This document shows positions 16,023-16,345 of a stretch of 16,345 nucleotides of DNA, in pieces; the first letter of the stretch is position 1, and the number at the start of each line of letters is the position of its first letter. The DNA comes from Peptostreptococcaceae bacterium (GTDB lineage: Bacteria; Bacillota; Clostridia; Peptostreptococcales; Peptostreptococcaceae), in NCBI GenBank assembly GCA_029983575.1, contig JASBZE010000035.1, positions 1 through 16,345 of the forward strand. Direction: 5' to 3'. Both the position numbers and the translations under genes were made by a program. The notes beneath the pieces were generated by a model. The model made no database searches and had not been told where the DNA came from. It saw nothing but the letters and a program-made list of their open reading frames with translations.

Positions 16023-16069
16023 AAAAGAATTTTATTATGATTGTTAAAATCATTCAAACTCTTTATTCT

Positions 16070-16093
16070 AAAAAATCTAAGTATAAACTTAGA
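16070..16093 (-). terminator. Weak hairpin plus T6 in the surface-protein leader, possible attenuator
   Basis: TCTAAGT (minus-strand arm, 16087-16093) pairs with ACTTAGA (16076-16082) around a 4-base loop, followed by TTTTTT. The stem has only 7 bp and few GC pairs, so termination would be inefficient. It overlaps the stop of the three-codon frame after the isolated Shine-Dalgarno sequence. Confidence 0.35.
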
Positions 16094-16105
16094 AATTCAA
16101 ATAAA

Positions 16106-16114
16106 CACCTCCTT
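16106..16114 (-). promoter_or_regulatory. Isolated Shine-Dalgarno sequence in the leader, with no real gene after it
   Basis: AAGGAGGTG on the minus strand is the best ribosome binding site in the window, yet at 7-base spacing it is followed only by TTG AAT TTC TAA (16089-16100), and the true start codon is about 125 bases away. It resembles the STAB-SD elements of Bacillus leaders (for example cry3A), which protect mRNA 5' ends by binding ribosomes. It could equally be a tiny leader ORF or a relic. Confidence 0.5.
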
Positions 16115-16193
16115 GTTGAAATTATAATCACCGGTAGTTATCGATTAGGTAGTAAGTGACTTTATATTTTCCTAAACAATACCGTATAAGTTT

Positions 16194-16222
16194 ATTATAA
16201 CTCTTTAAAATAATTTTTCCAA
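16194..16222 (-). promoter_or_regulatory. Sigma-A-type promoter for the surface-protein gene
   Basis: TTGGAA (16217-16222) and TATAAT (16194-16199) with an exact 17-base spacer on the minus strand. Predicted start near 16187. A second TATAAT (16121-16126) downstream lacks a recognisable -35. Confidence 0.7.
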
Positions 16223-16329
16223 TACTTTTAAAACATTTTTAAATTATTTTTATACACTTTTCCATGTATGAAAATACATTTTTCCCTTTGAAAATCTAAA
16301 TTGTTACGATAATTATTGATTAGAAATCG

Positions 16330-16345
16330 TTATATATATATATAT
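16330..16345. repeat. (TA)n dinucleotide run reaching the window edge
   Basis: At least seven TA units, continuing to the last base, so the full length is not visible. It lies more than 100 bases upstream of the predicted surface-protein promoter. Confidence 0.8.

Larger units (their letters stand above)
15982..16345 (-). promoter_or_regulatory. Long non-coding leader and promoter region of the surface-protein gene
   Basis: 364 bases with no supportable gene on either strand. On the minus strand it holds, in order, a (TA)n run at the window edge, a 6-bp hairpin repeat (16264-16279), a promoter (16194-16222), a second -10-like TATAAT (16121-16126), an isolated Shine-Dalgarno sequence (16106-16114), a weak hairpin plus T6 (16070-16093), a perfect palindrome (16006-16022), and the real ribosome site (15988-15994). 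A leader of about 205 bases is predicted, long enough for post-transcriptional control. Confidence 0.6.

Noticed and set aside
15982..16053. Longer start of the surface protein at 16053
   Set aside because: It would place 24 residues (including CQC) before a perfect signal peptide; the ATG at 15981 has AAGGAGA at good spacing, and the upstream ATG has no comparable site.
16121..16126. Second TATAAT as the main promoter of the surface-protein gene
   Set aside because: No -35 at 16-18 bases upstream, so the site at 16194-16222 is preferred; kept only as an element of the leader hypothesis.

Overview
The window is from a low-GC Gram-positive anaerobe (Firmicutes/Bacillota). I base this on the AT-rich intergenic DNA, strong AAGGAGG-type ribosome binding sites, a CggR-headed lower-glycolysis operon, and a very large secreted protein that combines Rib/YPDG-type repeats with three Clostridium difficile Cwp-type cell-wall-binding repeats. 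Such proteins are typical of host-associated anaerobes in the Tissierellia/Peptostreptococcales area (for example Peptoniphilaceae). That placement is an inference, and I cannot name a genus.

All complete genes read on the minus strand, so transcription runs from high to low coordinates. From right to left: (1) 15982-16345 is a 364-base non-coding region upstream of the giant surface protein, with a good sigma-A-type promoter, an isolated perfect Shine-Dalgarno sequence, a weak hairpin followed by T6, and a palindrome close to the real ribosome binding site. (2) 7819-15981 encodes a secreted 2720-residue surface protein, ended by a strong terminator at 7765-7798. (3) 7525-7764 holds the cggR promoter and a probable CggR operator. 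(4) 220-7524 is the operon cggR-gapA-pgk-tpiA-gpmI-eno, encoding the central glycolytic regulator and all enzymes from triose phosphate to phosphoenolpyruvate. It ends at a bidirectional-looking terminator (161-207). (5) 1-102 is the 3' end of an unidentified plus-strand gene that converges on eno.

The glycolytic genes form one functional unit. CggR probably senses fructose-1,6-bisphosphate and represses its own promoter. TpiA interconverts the triose phosphates; GapA, Pgk, GpmI and Eno carry carbon to phosphoenolpyruvate with one substrate-level ATP. Two places suggest extra control inside the operon: a small hairpin between cggR and gapA, and a 226-base gapA-pgk gap with a candidate internal promoter, nested inverted repeats and a GC-rich hairpin. 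The start codons of gapA, tpiA, pgk and the surface protein lie downstream of the longest possible start; ribosome binding sites decide each case.

I found no CRISPR array, tRNA, rRNA, insertion sequence or clear new multi-gene system. The least explained parts are the surface protein (an unassigned N-terminal region, a five-copy module alternating with Rib domains, and an embedded EF-hand-like loop), its leader, and the gapA-pgk intergenic region.
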